From assembly GCF_000195335.1 (NCBI RefSeq), contig NC_015387.1:1054001-1118000 (forward strand): a DNA stretch of 64,000 bases. The letters run 5' to 3'. The DNA is from Marinithermus hydrothermalis DSM 14884. Its GTDB lineage: Bacteria > Deinococcota > Deinococci > Deinococcales > Marinithermaceae. Position numbers and translations under genes: made by a program. Below are positions 7,113 to 15,582 of this stretch, one piece after another (the first letter of the stretch is position 1; every line of letters begins with the position of its first letter). The notes under the pieces are model-generated. The model worked only from the letters and a program-made list of their open reading frames with translations. It was not told the origin of the DNA and ran no database searches.

Positions 7113-8441
7113 TTACCCGTGGGGGATAAACCCGTAGTACAGCGCCAAGAGTACCGCCAGGACGTACATGATCGGGTGTACCTCGCGCCCTTTCCCCGAG
7201 AGCAGTTTCAGGGCAACGAAGGTCACGATGCCCGCCGCGATCCCGTTCGCGATGGAGAAGGTGAACGGCATGATCACGATCGTGAGGAAGGCGGGCAGGG
7301 CCTCGTCCATGCGCGACCAGTCAAGGTCCCGGGCCCCCTGCATCATCAGCACGCCCACCACGATCAGCGCGGGGGCGGTGGCGATGGCCGGTACCGCGAT
7401 GAACAGCGGGGTGAAGAAGAGCGAGAGCAAGAAGAGCAGCGCGACCGTCAGGGCCGTCAGGCCGGTGCGCCCGCCTTCCTCCACCCCCGCGGCCGATTCG
7501 ATGTACGTCGTGACCGTACTCGTGCCCAGCATGGCCCCGACGGTGGTACCGGCCGCGTCGGCAGCGAAGGCTCGATCCGCGCCGGGCAGTTCGCCGCGCG
7601 CGTTCACGAACCCAGCCAGGCGCCCCACCCCGATCAGCGTGCCCGCCGTGTCAAAGAAGTCCACGAACAGGAACGCGAGGATCACGGTGAGGAGGGCTCC
7701 GGAGAGGATGTTGGAGAAGTCAAAGGCCAACAGGGTTTCCTGGGGGAAGGAAGGCAGGCCAAAGATGCGCTCCGGAGCCGGCGCGAGCCCCGTAACCCAA
7801 GCCACGACGGTGACTACAAGGATTCCGGCCAGGACGGCCCCCCGCACCTGGCGGGAGAGCAGCACCCCGATCAGGATCAGGCCGGCCAGGGAGAGCAGGA
7901 CGGCGGGATCGCGCAGGTTCCCCAAGCCGACCAGGGTAGCCGGGTGATCCACTACGAGGCCCGCGTTTTGAAACCCGATGATCGCCAGGAACAACCCGAT
8001 GCCGGTCGTGGTCGCGGCTTTCAGCGAGAGGGGAATAGCGTTAATGATCGCGGTGCGGATCCCGCCGAACGCCAAAGCCAAGAAGAGCAGCCCCTCGATA
8101 AACACCGCGGTGAGGGCGACCGGCCAGTCCACCCCCATTCCCTTCACGACCCCGAAGGTGAAGTAGGCGTTCAGGCCCATGCCGGGAGCCAGCGCGAAGG
8201 GAAAGTTCGCGTACAGCGCCATAGCCAACGTGGCCACGGCCGAGGCGAGCGCGGTAGCGATCGCTACGTCCGAGGCGGGCATACCCGCGGCGGAAAGGAT
8301 CTGCGGGTTGACGAACAGGATGTAGGCCATCGTGAGGAAGGTCGTCACGCCCGCACGAATCTCCGTAGCGAGGGTTGAGCCCCGCTCACGCACCCGAAAG
8401 AACCGTTCCAGTTGACCTAGGTACCCCGTGGTCGCTTCCAT
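7113..8441 (-). CDS. NCS2-family purine (guanine/hypoxanthine or adenine) permease
   Basis: The 442-residue protein is strongly hydrophobic with roughly 12-14 membrane segments. It carries hallmark stretches of the AzgA/PbuG branch: GVTTFLTMAYILFVNPQIL near the N-terminus, the APGMGLNAYF motif, and the DFFDTAGTLIGVG motif in the middle. Such proteins import purine bases by proton symport. It starts at ATG 8441 with AAAGGAG upstream. A promoter and a leader hairpin lie between it and the upstream aminotransferase, so it can be expressed alone. The precise base transported cannot be told from sequence. Confidence 0.92.
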   Translation of the reverse strand: MEATTGYLGQLERFFRVRERGSTLATEIRAGVTTFLTMAYILFVNPQILSAAGMPASDVAIATALASAVATLAMALYANFPFALAPGMGLNAYFTFGVVKGMGVDWPVALTAVFIEGLLFLALAFGGIRTAIINAIPLSLKAATTTGIGLFLAIIGFQNAGLVVDHPATLVGLGNLRDPAVLLSLAGLILIGVLLSRQVRGAVLAGILVVTVVAWVTGLAPAPERIFGLPSFPQETLLAFDFSNILSGALLTVILAFLFVDFFDTAGTLIGVGRLAGFVNARGELPGADRAFAADAAGTTVGAMLGTSTVTTYIESAAGVEEGGRTGLTALTVALLFLLSLFFTPLFIAVPAIATAPALIVVGVLMMQGARDLDWSRMDEALPAFLTIVIMPFTFSIANGIAAGIVTFVALKLLSGKGREVHPIMYVLAVLLALYYGFIPHG

Positions 8442-8464
8442 GGCTACGCTCCTTTTTATGCAAG

Positions 8465-8488
8465 GCCCCGCGGCTAACGCAGCGGGGC
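8465..8488 (-). terminator. GC hairpin: end of aminotransferase transcript or leader hairpin of the permease
   Basis: A 7-bp GCCCCGC/GCGGGGC stem has a 10-nt loop. It lies after the aminotransferase stop but also just after the predicted start point of the permease promoter. No U-tract follows, so attenuation and simple termination are both possible. Confidence 0.4.
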
Positions 8489-8495
8489 TACACGC

Positions 8496-8501
8496 ACTAT
8501 A
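8496..8501 (-). promoter_or_regulatory. -10 box of the purine permease gene
   Basis: TATAGT on the minus strand lies 54 nt upstream of the permease ATG and just downstream of the aminotransferase stop. Its -35 region would overlap that stop codon and is weak. Confidence 0.45.
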
Positions 8502-8517
8502 CGTTTAGAAGGGGGCG

Positions 8518-9843
8518 TTATACAAGCGCTTCAGCGATTGCTTCGTCCAGAATCTCCACGGCGATCTGCGCCTCTTCCCGGCTCAGGATCAGAGGCGGCG
8601 CGATCCGGATCGTGCTGGGACCGGCAGGAAGGTTCAGCAGCCCCTTCGCGAACGCCCGGTTCGCCACGCGGTCCCGAAGCTCCGGATCCTCCTCCCGCGT
8701 CTCGGGGTCCTTCACGAAATCCAGGCCGATCATCAAGCCCCGGCCGCGCACATCGCCCAGGCGAGGGTACTTGGCCTTAAGCTCCTCGAACGCTCGCAGA
8801 AGGAAGGCCCCCACCTCGCGGGCGTTCTCCATCAAACCCTCCTCCAACAGGTCCAGCGTAGCGTGCGCCGCTGCCGCTGCGACCGGGTGCCCCCCGAACG
8901 TGGTGCCGTGCGCGCCGGGCGTCCAACTGGAGAGCTCCTCTCGGAAGAGAACCGCGGAGATCGGATACCCGGAGGCCAACCCCTTGGCGAGCACCACGAT
9001 GTCGGGCTGGACCCCCTCGTGCTCCACGGCAAGGAACTTCCCGGTGCGGCCCGCCCCGGTCTGCACCTCGTCCGCCACCAGCAGGATGCCGTGCCGTTCC
9101 GTGAGCTCCCGCAACCCCTTCAGAAAGCCCTCTGGAGGCACAACGTACCCGCCCTCGCCCTGGATCGGCTCGATGAACACCGCACCGACCTCGTCCGGCG
9201 GCAGGCTGGTCTTGAAGAGGTGCTCGAGGTGCTCGAGCACCGCCGTGCCCGCAGCTTCGGGAGGTGCGCCGAGCGGGGGACGGTAGGGGTGAGGGAAGGG
9301 CAGGTGTACCACGCCGGGAAGGAGGGGGGCGAAGCCCCGGCGGTACTTGCTGTTCGAGGCGGTGAGGGAGAGGGAGCCCATGGTGCGTCCGTGGAAGGCC
9401 CCGGTGAAGGCGATGATGTACGGCCGACGCGTGTGGTAGCGAACGATCTTGATCGCGGCTTCGACCGCTTCGGTGCCGGAGTTGCCAAAGTACACGCGGT
9501 ACCCGCCGCCGAGTTTTTCCACCAGGCGCTCGGCCAGGCTGAGCTGCGGTTCGGAGGTGAAGTCGGAGAAGCACACGTGCTGGAAGGCTTCAGCTTGCCG
9601 ACGCACCGCCTCAACCACGCGGGGGTGCGCGTACCCGGTGGTGTTCACGGCGATGCCCGCCATCACATCCAGGAATAGGTTGCCGTCCACGTCCCAGATC
9701 CAAGCCCCCTCACCTTTTTCTGGAACGAAGGGGAAGGGGCGGATATACGAGGTGGACATGCGTTTCGCGTCGCGCTCGAGGAGGGCTTTGGCCTTGGGGC
9801 CGGGGAGTTCGGTCTGGATCAAAGGGCGCTTATGGGTGTACAT
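8518..9843 (-). CDS. Class III PLP-dependent aminotransferase (GabT / acetylornithine aminotransferase family)
   Basis: The 441-residue enzyme has the class III hallmarks: the PLP-phosphate segment FGNSGTEAVEAA, the metal-free active-site motif LLVADEVQTGAGRTG holding the cofactor Asp, and the Schiff-base Lys in VLAKGLASGYPISA. The length and the N-terminal extension (about 40 residues before the core) fit 4-aminobutyrate or other omega-amine aminotransferases better than the ~395-residue ArgD. The substrate is not certain. A good promoter with a 17-bp spacer and an AAAGGAGG ribosome site precede it. It is divergent from minD. Confidence 0.88.
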   Translation of the reverse strand: MYTHKRPLIQTELPGPKAKALLERDAKRMSTSYIRPFPFVPEKGEGAWIWDVDGNLFLDVMAGIAVNTTGYAHPRVVEAVRRQAEAFQHVCFSDFTSEPQLSLAERLVEKLGGGYRVYFGNSGTEAVEAAIKIVRYHTRRPYIIAFTGAFHGRTMGSLSLTASNSKYRRGFAPLLPGVVHLPFPHPYRPPLGAPPEAAGTAVLEHLEHLFKTSLPPDEVGAVFIEPIQGEGGYVVPPEGFLKGLRELTERHGILLVADEVQTGAGRTGKFLAVEHEGVQPDIVVLAKGLASGYPISAVLFREELSSWTPGAHGTTFGGHPVAAAAAHATLDLLEEGLMENAREVGAFLLRAFEELKAKYPRLGDVRGRGLMIGLDFVKDPETREEDPELRDRVANRAFAKGLLNLPAGPSTIRIAPPLILSREEAQIAVEILDEAIAEALV

Positions 9844-9867
9844 ACCGCCTCCTTTCCATGCGCCTCT

Positions 9868-9896
9868 AGTTTAGCCAGAAACCGGGGTGTTTCCAA
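9868..9896 (-). promoter_or_regulatory. Promoter of the aminotransferase gene
   Basis: On the minus strand TTGGAA (9896-9891), a 17-bp spacer and TAAACT (9873-9868) lie 25 nt upstream of the ATG, with AAAGGAGG in between. This is a conventional leadered promoter. Confidence 0.65.
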
Positions 9897-9942
9897 GGTC
9901 GAGATGAGCGCGGAACCGGGGAGAATCGGGCACGGGTCCGGG

Positions 9943-9948
9943 TATAAT
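9943..9948 (+). promoter_or_regulatory. -10 box of the minDE-rodA operon
   Basis: A consensus TATAAT lies 39 nt upstream of the minD GTG. No good -35 hexamer was seen at 16-18 bp. A G-rich Shine-Dalgarno stretch (AGAGGGGGGG) lies just before the start. Confidence 0.5.
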
Positions 9949-9987
9949 CCCGATATACTACGGAACAGAACAAGAGGGGGGGTTGGC

Positions 9988-10791
9988 GTGGAAGCAAGAG
10001 CGATCGTTGTGACGTCGGGAAAAGGCGGGGTGGGGAAGACCACCACCACGGCGAACGTGGGCACCGCCCTGGCGAGGCTGGGAGAGAAGGTCGCGGTTAT
10101 CGACGTGGACGTCGGCCTCCGCAACCTGGACGTGGTGATGGGCCTCGAGGGGCGCGTGGTGTTTGACCTGATCGACGTCCTCGAGGGGCGGTGCAAGCTG
10201 CGGCAGGCACTTATTCGCGACAAGCGGGTGGAGAACCTGTACCTCCTTCCAGCCTCGCAGACGCGGGATAAGGAGGCTTTGGATGCGGAGCGGTTTCGGG
10301 AGGTGGTGCGGCGCCTTTTGGAGGAGGAGGGGTTTGACCGGGTGTTGATCGATTCCCCGGCCGGGATCGAACGGGGATTCCAAACCGCAGCGGCTCCGGC
10401 GGATGGAGCGCTTGTGGTGGTGAACCCCGAGGTCAGCTCGGTGCGGGACGCGGACCGCATCATCGGGCTTTTGGAGGCCGGGGAGGTGCGGGAGAACTAT
10501 TTGGTGATCAACCGCCTGCGTCCGGATATGGTGCGGCGAGGCGACATGCTTTCGGTCGAGGACATCCTGGAGATCCTGGGGCTGAGACCCATCGGGATCA
10601 TCCCTGAGGATGAGCAGATCCTGGTATCCACGAACGTGGGGGAACCCCTCGTTTTAAAGAACGCCTCGGCGGCGGCCAAGGCCTTTATGGATACCGCCCG
10701 GCGGATTCGCGGGGAGGAGGTGCCGTTCCCTAACATGGAGGCGACCCGCGGGATTTTAGGGGCGTTGAAGCGGTTGTTCGGGGGGGCGTGA
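9988..10791 (+). CDS. minD: Septum site-determining ATPase MinD
   Basis: The 267-residue protein has the deviant Walker A motif GKGGVGKTTTT near the N-terminus, the DVDVGLRNLDVVMG block and a C-terminal amphipathic helix region (GALKRLF) for membrane binding. MinD cycles on the membrane with MinE to place the division septum. The GTG at 9988 is chosen because the homologous start is MEARAIVVTSGKGG and AGAGGGGGGG precedes it. The frame extends upstream to 9832 but that part crosses the promoter region. MinE follows in a TGATG overlap. No minC is in the window. Confidence 0.95.
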   Translation: MEARAIVVTSGKGGVGKTTTTANVGTALARLGEKVAVIDVDVGLRNLDVVMGLEGRVVFDLIDVLEGRCKLRQALIRDKRVENLYLLPASQTRDKEALDAERFREVVRRLLEEEGFDRVLIDSPAGIERGFQTAAAPADGALVVVNPEVSSVRDADRIIGLLEAGEVRENYLVINRLRPDMVRRGDMLSVEDILEILGLRPIGIIPEDEQILVSTNVGEPLVLKNASAAAKAFMDTARRIRGEEVPFPNMEATRGILGALKRLFGGA

Positions 10792-11018
10792 TGTTCTGGG
10801 GACGTAGAAAGAGCAAGGAAAAGGTCAAAGAGCGGTTGAAGCTCGTCCTGGCGTACGACCGCGCCCACCTTTCCCCGGGCATGGTGGAGCAGTTGAAGCG
10901 GGACTTGCTGGAGGTGCTGCACCGTTACTTCCCCGCGGAGCGGGACGGGGTTGAGGTCTCCCTCGAGCAGCGCGGGGAGCGGGTCGTGCTGGTGGCGGAT
11001 ATTCCCGTGCGCTCATGA
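10791..11018 (+). CDS. minE: Cell division topological specificity factor MinE
   Basis: The 75-residue protein has a charged N-terminal helix that in this family strips MinD from the membrane (KVKERLKLVLAYDRAHL) and a short topological-specificity domain. Its ATG overlaps the minD stop, and its own stop overlaps the rodA start (ATGA), so the three genes are tightly coupled. Confidence 0.93.
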   Translation: MFWGRRKSKEKVKERLKLVLAYDRAHLSPGMVEQLKRDLLEVLHRYFPAERDGVEVSLEQRGERVVLVADIPVRS

Positions 11019-12094
11019 CGCGCGCCGTTACCTTGACGTTGTACGACTGGACCCTGGTCGCGCTTGTGTTGCTCGTGACCGGGGTGGGCCTATTAAACCT
11101 GGCGAGCGCCGCTCCGGAGCCGCGCTTGTGGCAGATGCAGGTGGGGTTTGTGGGGGTGGCGGGGATCGCCGCCGTGGCATTGCAGCTGTTTCGGCGCAAG
11201 CAAGTGATGGGCTGGGCGTACGGCCTGTACGCGCTTTCGCTCCTCCTCCTCGCGTTGGTGTTGGTGTGGGGACGCGAGGTGAACGGGGCAAAGGCCTGGT
11301 TCGTGCTGGGGCCGTTGCGGTTTCAGCCCTCCGAGTTCGCGAAGATCGCATTGATTCTAGCGCTCGCTCGGCTTTTAGATCGGCGAGAGTTAAGAGGGGT
11401 TTGGGATTACCTCCCGCCGCTATTGCTCGCCGCGCCGCCGATCCTTTTGACCGCGATGGAGCCTGATCTAGGCGGGGCCATGGTGATGGCCGGTATCGTT
11501 GCGGGGATGCTGTTCATCCGGGGGTTACCCCTCAAGCATATCCTGGTCGCTTTGGGGCTTGTGGGGGTGCTGGTGCCTACCGTGGTTTGGCCGAACCTCA
11601 AACCGTACCAGCAGGAGCGCATCCTGGTTGTGCTGAACCCCGCACGGGATCCTCTCGGGTCGGGGTTTCAAGTCATCCAGTCCATGATCGCCATCGGTTC
11701 GGGCGGAATCTGGGGCAAGGGATACGGGGAAGGAACCCAGTCCCAGCTCGGCTTCATTCCCGAGCGGCAGACCGACTTCGTCTTCTCGGTACTGGCGGAG
11801 GAGATGGGGTTTGTGGGCGCGGTGACGCTGCTCCTCCTGTACGCGGGGCTGTTTTACCGCTTGGCGGTCATGGCGGTTGAGGTCATCCACGTGGGAGACC
11901 GGCTGGTTATCGGGGGAGTGCTGAGCTTTATCGCCTTCCAGGTCCTGGTGAACGTTGGGGTAACCCTGGGTCTCGCGCCGGTCACTGGGATTACCCTACC
12001 CCTGATGAGTTATGGGGGGACTAGCCTCCTGTCCACGTATGTGGCTTTGGGGTTGGCTCTCCTGGTGTACCGCGACCGTTTTCGGGACGTGTAA
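11015..12094 (+). CDS. rodA: Rod shape-determining protein RodA (SEDS glycosyltransferase)
   Basis: The 359-residue membrane protein has about 10 hydrophobic segments and SEDS landmarks: GAKAWFVLGPLRFQPSEFAK, the extracytoplasmic loop with GSGGIWGKGYGEGTQSQLGF, then PERQTDFVFSVLAEE with the family's conserved acidic site, and GLLPVTGI-like VTGITLPLMSYGG. RodA polymerises lipid II glycan strands during elongation. Coupling to minDE in one operon links cylindrical growth and septum placement. FtsW is the main alternative. The context and the absence of division genes favour RodA. Confidence 0.92.
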   Translation: MTRAVTLTLYDWTLVALVLLVTGVGLLNLASAAPEPRLWQMQVGFVGVAGIAAVALQLFRRKQVMGWAYGLYALSLLLLALVLVWGREVNGAKAWFVLGPLRFQPSEFAKIALILALARLLDRRELRGVWDYLPPLLLAAPPILLTAMEPDLGGAMVMAGIVAGMLFIRGLPLKHILVALGLVGVLVPTVVWPNLKPYQQERILVVLNPARDPLGSGFQVIQSMIAIGSGGIWGKGYGEGTQSQLGFIPERQTDFVFSVLAEEMGFVGAVTLLLLYAGLFYRLAVMAVEVIHVGDRLVIGGVLSFIAFQVLVNVGVTLGLAPVTGITLPLMSYGGTSLLSTYVALGLALLVYRDRFRDV

Positions 12095-12104
12095 GGGATC
12101 CGTG

Positions 12105-12110
12105 TAGACT
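12105..12110 (+). promoter_or_regulatory. Leaderless -10 box of the TauE/SafE gene
   Basis: TAGACT is followed by 6 nt and the GTG start at 12117. It lies just after the rodA stop. No Shine-Dalgarno site is present. Confidence 0.5.
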
Positions 12111-12116
12111 GACAGC

Positions 12117-12872
12117 GTGACGGGTTTCGCGATCGGCTTCCTCGCTGGCGTTTTTGGTGCGTTGGTTGGCCTTGGGGGCGGAGTGGTGATGGTCCCCCTC
12201 CTGGTGGCTTGGTCCAAACTCAGGCAGCACGAGGCCCACGGGACCAGCCTCCTCGCGGTGAGCGCGACCGCGCTCGTGGGGGGGGGGACGTACGCGCAGG
12301 CTGGGGCCGTGGATCTGGCCGGCGCGGCGGCGCTTACGGTCACGGCGATGCTCACCGCTCGTTTAGGGGCGCGCTTCACCAGGCGGCTGGACCCCTTGTC
12401 TCTACGGCGGGTATTCGGGGGGTTTTTGATCCTGACCGCGTTGCTCCTGCCGTTTAAACAGCACCTGCCCCATGTGGCTGCGGGAGGCGCGGGCGCGTTC
12501 AGCACGATCATCCTGCTCTTTGCAGGGGCGTTGGCCGGCTTTGCGTCGGGTCTCTTGGGGATCGGCGGAGGTACGGTCATGGTGCCTGCGCTTGTGTTAG
12601 GAGCAGGGTTTCCCCAACAACTCGCGCAGGGCACCTCCCTCGCTGCGATGATCTTACCCGCCTGGGTTGGAGCCCTGACGCACTACCGACTGGGGCACGT
12701 ACGCGGGGAGATCGCGCCTTGGTTGCTCGCCGGGATCGCGGTCGGGGCGTACGCTGGGGGCAGCCTCGCGCTTGGCCTCCCTGAGGGTATACTTAGAGGG
12801 GTGTTCGCCCTGGTGTTGTTGTGGACCGGTACCCGGTACGTGCGGAGCCGGACGAGGGGAGAACAAAGATGA
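12117..12872 (+). CDS. TauE/SafE family membrane permease
   Basis: The 251-residue protein has about 8 membrane segments arranged as two repeats. Each repeat starts with a GxxxGxxxGxGGGxxMVP-like stretch ([16 protein letters not shown]-type near residue 20 and [15 protein letters not shown] near 150), the signature of TauE/SafE sulfite or sulfoacetate exporters. Family members move organic or inorganic sulfur anions. The actual substrate here is not known. Its stop overlaps the tatA start in ATGA, so tatA is translationally coupled to it. Confidence 0.88.
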   Translation: MTGFAIGFLAGVFGALVGLGGGVVMVPLLVAWSKLRQHEAHGTSLLAVSATALVGGGTYAQAGAVDLAGAAALTVTAMLTARLGARFTRRLDPLSLRRVFGGFLILTALLLPFKQHLPHVAAGGAGAFSTIILLFAGALAGFASGLLGIGGGTVMVPALVLGAGFPQQLAQGTSLAAMILPAWVGALTHYRLGHVRGEIAPWLLAGIAVGAYAGGSLALGLPEGILRGVFALVLLWTGTRYVRSRTRGEQR

Positions 12873-13042
12873 ACCTAGGCATTTGGGAACTTCTGATCCT
12901 CTTGCTCATCGTGGTGCTCCTCTTCGGGGCGCGCAAGCTCCCGGAGCTCGCTCGAGGGCTGGGGCAGTCCGCACGCGAGTTTAAGCGCGGGCTTCACGAG
13001 GACGAAGGGGCGCCAGAGGAGAAGTCCGAAGGCAGCAAGTGA
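12869..13042 (+). CDS. tatA: Twin-arginine translocase subunit TatA/TatE
   Basis: The 57-residue protein has the TatA layout: a short N-terminal membrane helix (about 4-20), the [15 protein letters not shown] hinge and amphipathic helix, and a charged tail. It forms the protein-conducting part of the Tat pathway. The ATG at 12869 overlaps the upstream stop. The last 49 bp overlap the 3' end of modC on the other strand. No tatC or tatB is nearby. Confidence 0.92.
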   Translation: MNLGIWELLILLLIVVLLFGARKLPELARGLGQSAREFKRGLHEDEGAPEEKSEGSK

Positions 13043-14034
13043 ATGTACCGAGGCTCGAGGGTCACCTCGAGCTCCGTTCCCGGGGTAAGGTGCAGGTGGT
13101 CCGCGGCGCGCCTGGGGAGCAGGAGTTCTAGCTCCACCGCGCCGTCGAGACGCGCTTTTATGAATAGACCTTGTCGCGTGAGGTGCGCGAGCCGTCCCCG
13201 GAGACGATTGGGGGTGGGGGAGGCGAAGGGCGCGACCTGCACCTCTTCGGGGCGGATGCCCCAGTATACGGTTTGTCCTGGGGTGAGCCAGGGAAGAGCG
13301 GCGACCTGGAGCGGCCCGGCCGGGGTGTCGATCCAGGCCCAGGGGGGCGTGATGCTCCGCACCCGCGCAGGGAATAGGTTCGTCATGCCCACCAGCCGCG
13401 CGACCGTGAGGGTCGCGGGGCGCGCGTACACCTCCTCCGCGGGGCCTTCCTGCACGATCCGTCCCTGCACTAAAACCGCGAGGTGATGGCTGGCCTGCGC
13501 GAGAAACGGGTCGTGCGTAGCTACCAGCGCGGGGATGCCGGTCGTGTGCACAACCTGGAGTAGGTGAGTAAGGACCTCCTCGCGCGTCGGTAGGTCCAAC
13601 GCACTCGTGGGTTCATCCAGGAGCAGCAGCTCCGGCTCGCGGGCCAAGGCCCGGGCGAGGGCGACCCGTTGTTGTTGTCCTCCGGAGAGTTCGTGGGGGT
13701 AGCGCTCCGCGAGTGCGGCGAGCCCCACCTGCTCGAGTCGCTCGAGCGCCCGAGCCTGCCGCTGGGATTTGGGGAGATGGGCGAGGGGAAAGGCGACGTT
13801 CTCCAGGGCCGTGAGGTGGGGAAAGAGCGCGTAGTGCTGCGGCATGTACCCGACCGGCCGGCGCTCCGGAGGCAGGCCGGCGTAGGGATGCCCGCGGGCG
13901 GGGAGGAGTCCCGCGATGGCTTTGAGGAGCGTGGTTTTACCGCTTCCGGAGGGGCCGAGCAAAACGGTCAAGCCCCGTACCGTAAGGCGGGCGTTTATGC
14001 GGGTGGGGCGCTCGAGGGTGTACGCGATCTCCAT
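12994..14034 (-). CDS. modC: Molybdate ABC transporter ATP-binding protein
   Basis: The 346-residue protein starts with an ABC ATPase domain: Walker [11 protein letters not shown] near residue 30, signature [16 protein letters not shown], Walker [13 protein letters not shown], and the H-loop ATHD. A C-terminal domain of about 120 residues resembles the MOP/TOBE fold that senses oxyanions. It energises molybdate (or tungstate) import. It overlaps modB by 40 bp and runs 49 bp into tatA on the opposite strand. Confidence 0.92.
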   Translation of the reverse strand: MEIAYTLERPTRINARLTVRGLTVLLGPSGSGKTTLLKAIAGLLPARGHPYAGLPPERRPVGYMPQHYALFPHLTALENVAFPLAHLPKSQRQARALERLEQVGLAALAERYPHELSGGQQQRVALARALAREPELLLLDEPTSALDLPTREEVLTHLLQVVHTTGIPALVATHDPFLAQASHHLAVLVQGRIVQEGPAEEVYARPATLTVARLVGMTNLFPARVRSITPPWAWIDTPAGPLQVAALPWLTPGQTVYWGIRPEEVQVAPFASPTPNRLRGRLAHLTRQGLFIKARLDGAVELELLLPRRAADHLHLTPGTELEVTLEPRYIHLLPSDFSSGAPSSS

Positions 14035-14666
14035 CGGGCCTCCAGTAAACGCGTTGCGTAGATCAGGGCGAAGGACAGCGCTAAAAGTACGAGCGATACA
14101 CGGCCAGCTTCCGCGAAGTCCAGGGCCTGCACCAGGTCGTACACGTAGATACTGGCCACGCGGGTCTCTCCGGGGATGTTCCCTCCGATCATCAGGACCA
14201 CGCCGAACTCGCCCAGCGTGTGCGCGAAGGCCAACACCGTGCCCGCGGCGAGGCCAGGCCAGACGAGGGGCAGCCCGACCTCCCGCCAGGCGCGCAGCCT
14301 CGAGGCCCCCAGGGTACGGGCGGTCTGTAGCAGGTCCGCATCCAGGCTCCGGAAGGCCTCGCGGTAGGTTGTGAGCACGAAGGGAAGACTATAGATCACC
14401 GAGCCCAGCAGCATCCCCTCGAACCGGAAGGCCCACTCGAGGCCTAGCCACCGCGCGATGGGGCCTTCCGGCGCGAGAAGCACCAGGAGGTAGTACCCGA
14501 GCACAGTGGGGGGCAGGGTGAGGGGGAGGAGAAGAAGCGTCTCGAGCGCCGCCTTACCCCGGAACGACTTGCGGGCTAGGAGGTAGGCGACGGGCGTACC
14601 GAGCACCAACAGGACCAGGCTCGCAGAAAACGCCAGCTTGAGCGAGAGCCAAAGGGCCTCGGTCAT
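13995..14666 (-). CDS. modB: Molybdate ABC transporter permease
   Basis: The 223-residue protein has five to six membrane helices. The EAA coupling loop reads ARTLGASRLRAWREVGLPL, which contacts ModC. The segment VLAFAHTLGEFGVVLMIGGNIPGETR is characteristic of ModB/WtpB. It overlaps modA upstream (4 bp) and modC downstream (40 bp), so all three are translated as a unit. Confidence 0.93.
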   Translation of the reverse strand: MTEALWLSLKLAFSASLVLLVLGTPVAYLLARKSFRGKAALETLLLLPLTLPPTVLGYYLLVLLAPEGPIARWLGLEWAFRFEGMLLGSVIYSLPFVLTTYREAFRSLDADLLQTARTLGASRLRAWREVGLPLVWPGLAAGTVLAFAHTLGEFGVVLMIGGNIPGETRVASIYVYDLVQALDFAEAGRVSLVLLALSFALIYATRLLEARWRSRTPSSAPPA

Positions 14667-15412
14667 GGCAGGAGGAACCCGTACTCTGCAAGGATGCGTC
14701 GCGCCGTCGGGGTTTGCACGAACGCGTACAAGGCGCGCACCGCGGGTCGGTCATGCCCTTGGATGATCGCGTACTCCTGCTCCAGTGGGAGGTGTGCCTC
14801 CAGGGGAGCGACCCAGAACCGCCCCTTCCCGGAAAGGTTTGGGTTGCGTGCCAGCGAGAGGGCGAAGATGCCCGCGTCCGCCCCTTGGAGTGCGATCTGC
14901 GCCGCGTGCGATACGTTATCCCCATACACGAGTTTGGGTTTTACCGCCTCCCACAATCCGGTCCGCTCGAGCAAGCTGACCGCGGCCTCCCCGTAAGGGG
15001 CGTGCAGGGGGTTGGCGATCGCGATTCGCCGGATGCGGGGGTCCAGCAGCACGGCCGGCCCCTGAGGTTCCGGATCGAGCGCCACCCGGTTGGGCACCCA
15101 GACGACGAGGCGGCCCACCGCGTACACGGCCCGCGTACCGGCCTCGAGCCGGCCGGCCGCCTCGAGGAGGCGGGTGTACTTGCTGCTCGCCGCGAAGTAC
15201 AGGTCGAAGGGCGCGCCCTGGGTGAGTTGCTGGTAAAACTTTCCAGAGGAGCCGAAGGTGACCTCGACCTGGATCTCGGGGTGTTGTTGGTGGAAGGCCT
15301 CGAGCACCTCCTTGAGCGCGTACTGCAGGTCGGAGGCCGCCGCAACGCGTACGGGTTGCGCCCAGGCGTGAGCGTAAAGCAGCAGGGTTAGGATCAGGTA
15401 CGTTCGACGCAT
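14663..15412 (-). CDS. modA: Periplasmic molybdate-binding protein
   Basis: The 249-residue protein has a clear signal peptide (MRRTYLILTLLLYAHAWA, cleavage about residue 18-19) and then the ModA start VRVAAASDLQYALKEV, followed by EVTFGSSGKFYQQLTQGAPFDLYF, whose Ser residues bind the oxyanion in the family. It delivers molybdate or tungstate to ModB. A TATAAT box lies about 53 nt upstream. Confidence 0.93.
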   Translation of the reverse strand: MRRTYLILTLLLYAHAWAQPVRVAAASDLQYALKEVLEAFHQQHPEIQVEVTFGSSGKFYQQLTQGAPFDLYFAASSKYTRLLEAAGRLEAGTRAVYAVGRLVVWVPNRVALDPEPQGPAVLLDPRIRRIAIANPLHAPYGEAAVSLLERTGLWEAVKPKLVYGDNVSHAAQIALQGADAGIFALSLARNPNLSGKGRFWVAPLEAHLPLEQEYAIIQGHDRPAVRALYAFVQTPTARRILAEYGFLLP

Positions 15413-15464
15413 GCCGGCCCCCTCCGGAGTGCACCCCCGTGGGTTGGGGGAGCGTTCAACCCAG

Positions 15465-15470
15465 ATTATA
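15465..15470 (-). promoter_or_regulatory. -10 box of the modABC operon
   Basis: TATAAT on the minus strand lies 52 nt before the modA ATG. The leader holds a small CCCCC/GGGGG hairpin (about 15434-15450). No ModE palindrome or large Moco-riboswitch fold was recognised. Confidence 0.6.
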
Positions 15471-15516
15471 CGCGGCGTTAGAGGGACGAATGCCTTGTGC
15501 TGCGGGGTGAAAGAAC

Positions 15517-15555
15517 CGCACGGTGAGGGGGCGAGGAGAGCTCCCTCACCGTGCG
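15517..15555. terminator. Hairpin after the lipoprotein gene
   Basis: A perfect 13-bp stem (15517-15529 with 15543-15555) has a 13-nt loop. It follows the stop of the lipoprotein gene at 15583 (minus strand) and separates it from the modABC promoter. The tail on the minus strand is GGTTCTTTC, moderately U-rich. Confidence 0.65.
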
Positions 15556-15582
15556 CGTACTTTTGTGGAGCCCCACCGGAGC

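Noticed and set aside
8442-8517. Purine riboswitch in the leader of the purine permease
   Set aside because: The leader holds only one GC hairpin. The three-way junction and conserved loop bases of purine aptamers are not seen.
15413-15470. Molybdenum-cofactor riboswitch or ModE site before modA
   Set aside because: The leader is about 50 nt, too short for the Moco aptamer, and no ModE-like palindrome is present.
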